Shown here: positions 61,724-64,000 of the stretch, in pieces
How the letters are laid out: the number at the start of each line of letters is the position of its first letter
How positions within the stretch are numbered: position 1 is the stretch's first letter
Origin: Flavobacterium sp. 270
GTDB lineage: Bacteria > Bacteroidota > Bacteroidia > Flavobacteriales > Flavobacteriaceae
Assembly: GCF_004368785.1 (NCBI RefSeq)
Contig: NZ_SODM01000002.1
Location: forward strand, 558,001 to 622,000
Reading direction: 5' to 3'
Length of the DNA stretch: 64,000 bases
Notes under the pieces: model-generated
What the model was told of the DNA's origin: nothing
The model's database searches: none
The model's input: only the letters and a program-made list of their open reading frames with translations
Position numbers and translations under genes: made by a program

Positions 61724-62413
61724 ATGCTAAACAGTTATAGCTCTGCCGATAAGGTTTTATTAGCGGTAGATTGTATCATTTTTGGGTTCGACCACCAAGG
61801 ATTGAAAATACTTTTGATTAAAAGAGATTTTGCCCCAGAAAAGGGAAAATGGTCTTTGATCGGAGGGTTTTTAAAGCGTGATGAAGTGCTAGACAATGCT
61901 GCCATTAGAATTTTAAATACATATACAGGTTTAAACGATATATATATGGAGCAGTTGTATGCTTACAGTGATATTGATCGTGACCCTGTAGAAAGAACCA
62001 TTTCGGTTTCGTATTATGCCTTGATTAATATTGAGAACCACAATGCCGAAATGATCCAGAATTACCACGCAGAATGGTTTAGTATAAACGATATGCCAAA
62101 ATTAATTTTTGACCACGACGAAATGGTGCATTACGCCGTGAGAAGACTTCGTTACAGAACTTCTATAAAACCAATTGGTTTTGAATTACTGCCGGAAAAA
62201 TTTACAATGCGTCAGTTATTAGAATTATACGAAGCGATTTTGAGTAAAGAATTAGACAAACGAAACTTTATCAGTAAAATCAATTCTTTAGAAATCTTAA
62301 ATAAGCTGGATGAAAAAGATATGCAGTCTTCCAGAAAAGGATCTTATCTGTATACTTTTAATAAAGAAAAATACGAAGAAAAATTACTCAACGATTTTGT
62401 GTTGAATTTATAA
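61724..62413 (+). CDS. Nudix-domain transcriptional regulator, AraR type of Bacteroidota
   Basis: 229 residues. An N-terminal Nudix fold (about 8-140: CIIFGFDHQGLKILLIKRDF, WSLIGGFLKRDEVLDNAAIR) has a degenerate Nudix box. The catalytic REUxEE is replaced by RILNTY, so the domain should sense a ligand and not hydrolyse. A C-terminal winged helix (about 145-225: IGFELLPEKFTMRQLLELYE) binds DNA. This is the layout of NrtR-family repressors and of AraR characterised in Bacteroides thetaiotaomicron. Its position beside the arabinan locus and the repeated operator motif support control by L-arabinose. Confidence 0.88.
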   Translation: MLNSYSSADKVLLAVDCIIFGFDHQGLKILLIKRDFAPEKGKWSLIGGFLKRDEVLDNAAIRILNTYTGLNDIYMEQLYAYSDIDRDPVERTISVSYYALINIENHNAEMIQNYHAEWFSINDMPKLIFDHDEMVHYAVRRLRYRTSIKPIGFELLPEKFTMRQLLELYEAILSKELDKRNFISKINSLEILNKLDEKDMQSSRKGSYLYTFNKEKYEEKLLNDFVLNL

Positions 62414-62419
62414 TTTTTT

Positions 62420-62600
62420 TTTGGCCACAGATTGTACGGATTAAAGGGATTTTCGCTGATAATTTTTTTTAAAATAAAACCCTCGCAGATTTTGCAGATT
62501 AAGCGGATTAAAAAAATCTCCTAAATCTGCAAAATCTGCGAGAAAAGAAAACTCTCTAAAAAAATCTCCTAAGTCTGCGGGAAAAGAAAACTCTCTTAAA
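62420..62600. repeat. Dispersed repeats after araR ('cagattttgcagattaagcg' family)
   Basis: TTGGCCACAGATTGTACGGA and CTCGCAGATTTTGCAGATTA are followed by the mirrored CTAAATCTGCAAAATCTGCG and a second partial copy, CTAAGTCTGCGGGAAAAGAA. Same family as 1731-1823. Confidence 0.75.
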
Positions 62601-62605
62601 AAAAT

Positions 62606-62642
62606 AAAACCCTGAAAGTGTACAGCTTTTAGGGTTTTTTTT
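62606..62642 (+). terminator. Terminator downstream of araR
   Basis: AAAACCCTGAAAG tgtacag CTTTTAGGGTTTTTT, about 195 bp after the araR stop and beyond the repeat block. Confidence 0.75.
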
Positions 62643-62724
62643 CTTCAATAAACTACTAATTAAATAACTAAATCTTTCCTTATTTAAGCCGTTTTATAAA
62701 ATTTGGAAACCAAACAAATAAAAT

Positions 62725-62743
62725 AAGTGTAAAATTTACATTT
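62725..62743. promoter_or_regulatory. AraR-type operator, site 6
   Basis: AAGTGTAAAATTTACATTT, arms with a 7-bp centre, followed by the palindrome ACATTTGCAAATGT. It lies downstream of araR and of the GntR gene stop, not in front of any gene visible here, so its target is unclear. Confidence 0.45.
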
Positions 62744-62882
62744 GCAAATGTAAGCAAAATTGTTTTACAAAACCAAAAAATGTATTCTTATTTTTTTTAC
62801 AAATAATGTATTGATTTACCCGATAAAAATAATTTTACTTGTGATATAAACAATCATAAGCAAAAAACACTAATTAAAAATT

Positions 62883-63881
62883 TTAAAGAGAACGCCGCAT
62901 TGTTAATGACGATTTGTTTTCTATTTGCTCTTTTGTACCGTTTAAAACCATGTCGGCAAGGATCTTTCCCATCAATTCAAAATGAGTAGAAATAGTTGTA
63001 ATTCCGTTGGCGACAATCTTCTTTAGCGGCGTTTCGTTGTAGGAGATAATTCCAAAATCGCTTCCTAGTTTTAAATTCTGATTTCCGGCATTTTCAATCA
63101 CGCGAACCAAATCCCGATCATTCGGAATCACATACAAATCTCCTTGCGTTATTTCGCGATTGGTAAATTCTGTGATAATTTCATTTTCAAAATTATATTT
63201 CTCACAAAAAGCCTCAAAACCCAGTTTCATACCAAGTGGTTCTCTAAAACCAGGGAAAATCAAAATCAGTTTTTTGTATTTATTCAATCCTTTTTTTGCT
63301 TTAAGCAGTCCTTCAAAAATATCTTTTTGATGATTTTGATAAATCGCAGGATACATATTTAGCTCCGGATTGGTCTGATCTAGTATAATTACATCATTTA
63401 CTGGTAGGGTTTTTATCAAATCTGTCACATCATTTAAGTCCGTCGGCATAATTATATATTTCGTATAATTTCCGTTACTGTCATTTACGAGTTTTTTGAA
63501 AACCTGAATATTAAAATGGTGAAAGAAAATATCAACCTGGACATCTTTTCCGATGTGTTTTAAAAACGAATTATAAATGTCTTCTTTAAAAATATTTAAT
63601 TCATCAAATAATAAGAAAACCTTCTGTCTTATAGTGATTTCAATGCTTTTCACGTAATAACCCTTTCCGGGAATGGCATAAATAATCCCTCTTTTTTTGA
63701 GTTCTTCGTACGCCAGCAAAACCGTATCGCGCGATATAGAATACGCCAGACAGACTTTATTAACCGACGGAAGCCGATCGCCTTTTATTAACTTTTCTTC
63801 TTCGATTGCTTTCTCTATTGAAAGAATTATCTGCCTATATTTTGGAAGTCCTATATTATTTTGTACAGAAATTACATTCAT
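62883..63881 (-). CDS. GntR family regulator with sugar-binding-protein-like effector domain
   Basis: 332 residues. The N-terminal 75 residues are a GntR winged helix (PKYRQIILSIEKAIEEEKLI, then LAYSISRDTVLLAYEELKKR). Residues about 90-330 resemble a LacI/periplasmic-binding-protein effector domain (KLILIFPGFREPLGMKLGFE, LGSDFGIISYNETPLKKIVA). This fused layout is that of Bacillus AraR, although many other Bacteroidota sugar regulators share it. It may control the arabinose locus or genes to the right of the window. Its upstream region contains the direct repeat ACTGGT-gggt-ACTGGT near 63913. Confidence 0.85.
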   Translation of the reverse strand: MNVISVQNNIGLPKYRQIILSIEKAIEEEKLIKGDRLPSVNKVCLAYSISRDTVLLAYEELKKRGIIYAIPGKGYYVKSIEITIRQKVFLLFDELNIFKEDIYNSFLKHIGKDVQVDIFFHHFNIQVFKKLVNDSNGNYTKYIIMPTDLNDVTDLIKTLPVNDVIILDQTNPELNMYPAIYQNHQKDIFEGLLKAKKGLNKYKKLILIFPGFREPLGMKLGFEAFCEKYNFENEIITEFTNREITQGDLYVIPNDRDLVRVIENAGNQNLKLGSDFGIISYNETPLKKIVANGITTISTHFELMGKILADMVLNGTKEQIENKSSLTMRRSL

Positions 63882-64000
63882 AAAAATTAAATTTTTTGTG
63901 CAAGATACAAAAACTGGTGGGTACTGGTATGTCTTTATAACAAATGTTTCTATTTTTGGATTTCATTTTTGGTAAAAATATTATGAAATTAAAACACATA

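Overview
The window reads as chromosomal DNA of a Bacteroidota bacterium, most likely a Flavobacterium. The evidence is low GC; TTTG / TAnnTTTG promoter elements in place of E. coli-type boxes; no clear Shine-Dalgarno sites; SusC/SusD proteins; the IPExxxVDY protein between rnc and pyk; and many short inverted repeats of flavobacterial style between genes. No transposase, integrase, prophage or CRISPR array was found.

Layout. 1-9.9 kb: the 5' part of a TonB-dependent receptor, an MFS transporter, a Gfo/Idh/MocA oxidoreductase, an old-yellow-enzyme homologue, RseP, two identical tRNA-Asn genes plus a broken third copy, a TPR stub, an AraC regulator and a methyltransferase. 10.2-12.8 kb: a small accessory block with an XRE regulator, a 66-aa unknown protein and a two-domain P-loop/cytidine deaminase that looks like an AvcD-type anti-phage dCTP/dCMP deaminase. 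12.8-24.4 kb: a secreted C1 peptidase, AraC regulators (one split by an in-frame stop), a CPBP protease, several envelope proteins and DUF2252, DUF4136 and DUF1254 proteins. 24.6-40.2 kb: housekeeping genes (pyk, rnc, fabF, acpP, purN, rnhA, an ECF sigma factor, a PfkB kinase, an amidophosphoribosyltransferase, sodA, pth, rplY, prs, tRNA-Leu). Within this lie a decayed toxin-antitoxin pair and a tandem array of three about 71-nt structured RNA units with an exact 185-bp period.

40.5-42.2 kb: an acyltransferase and an OsmC protein. 42.4-63.9 kb: a complete arabinan/L-arabinose utilisation locus. A SusC/SusD pair imports arabino-oligosaccharides; two GH43, two GH51 and one GH127 enzymes cut arabinan and arabinosides to L-arabinose; a mutarotase and AraA, AraB and AraD carry it to D-xylulose 5-phosphate. 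A Nudix-type AraR-like regulator sits divergently from susC, and a GntR regulator with a sugar-binding-protein-like domain sits beyond it. Six copies of one motif (AARTGT-N7-ACAYTT) lie near susC, araR and araB, one of them over the predicted araB promoter, and outline a probable AraR regulon.

The items most worth a second look are the three-copy RNA array, the deaminase operon with its small partner and structured leader, the AraR operator set, and the broken genes (AraC, RelE-like toxin, third tRNA-Asn).
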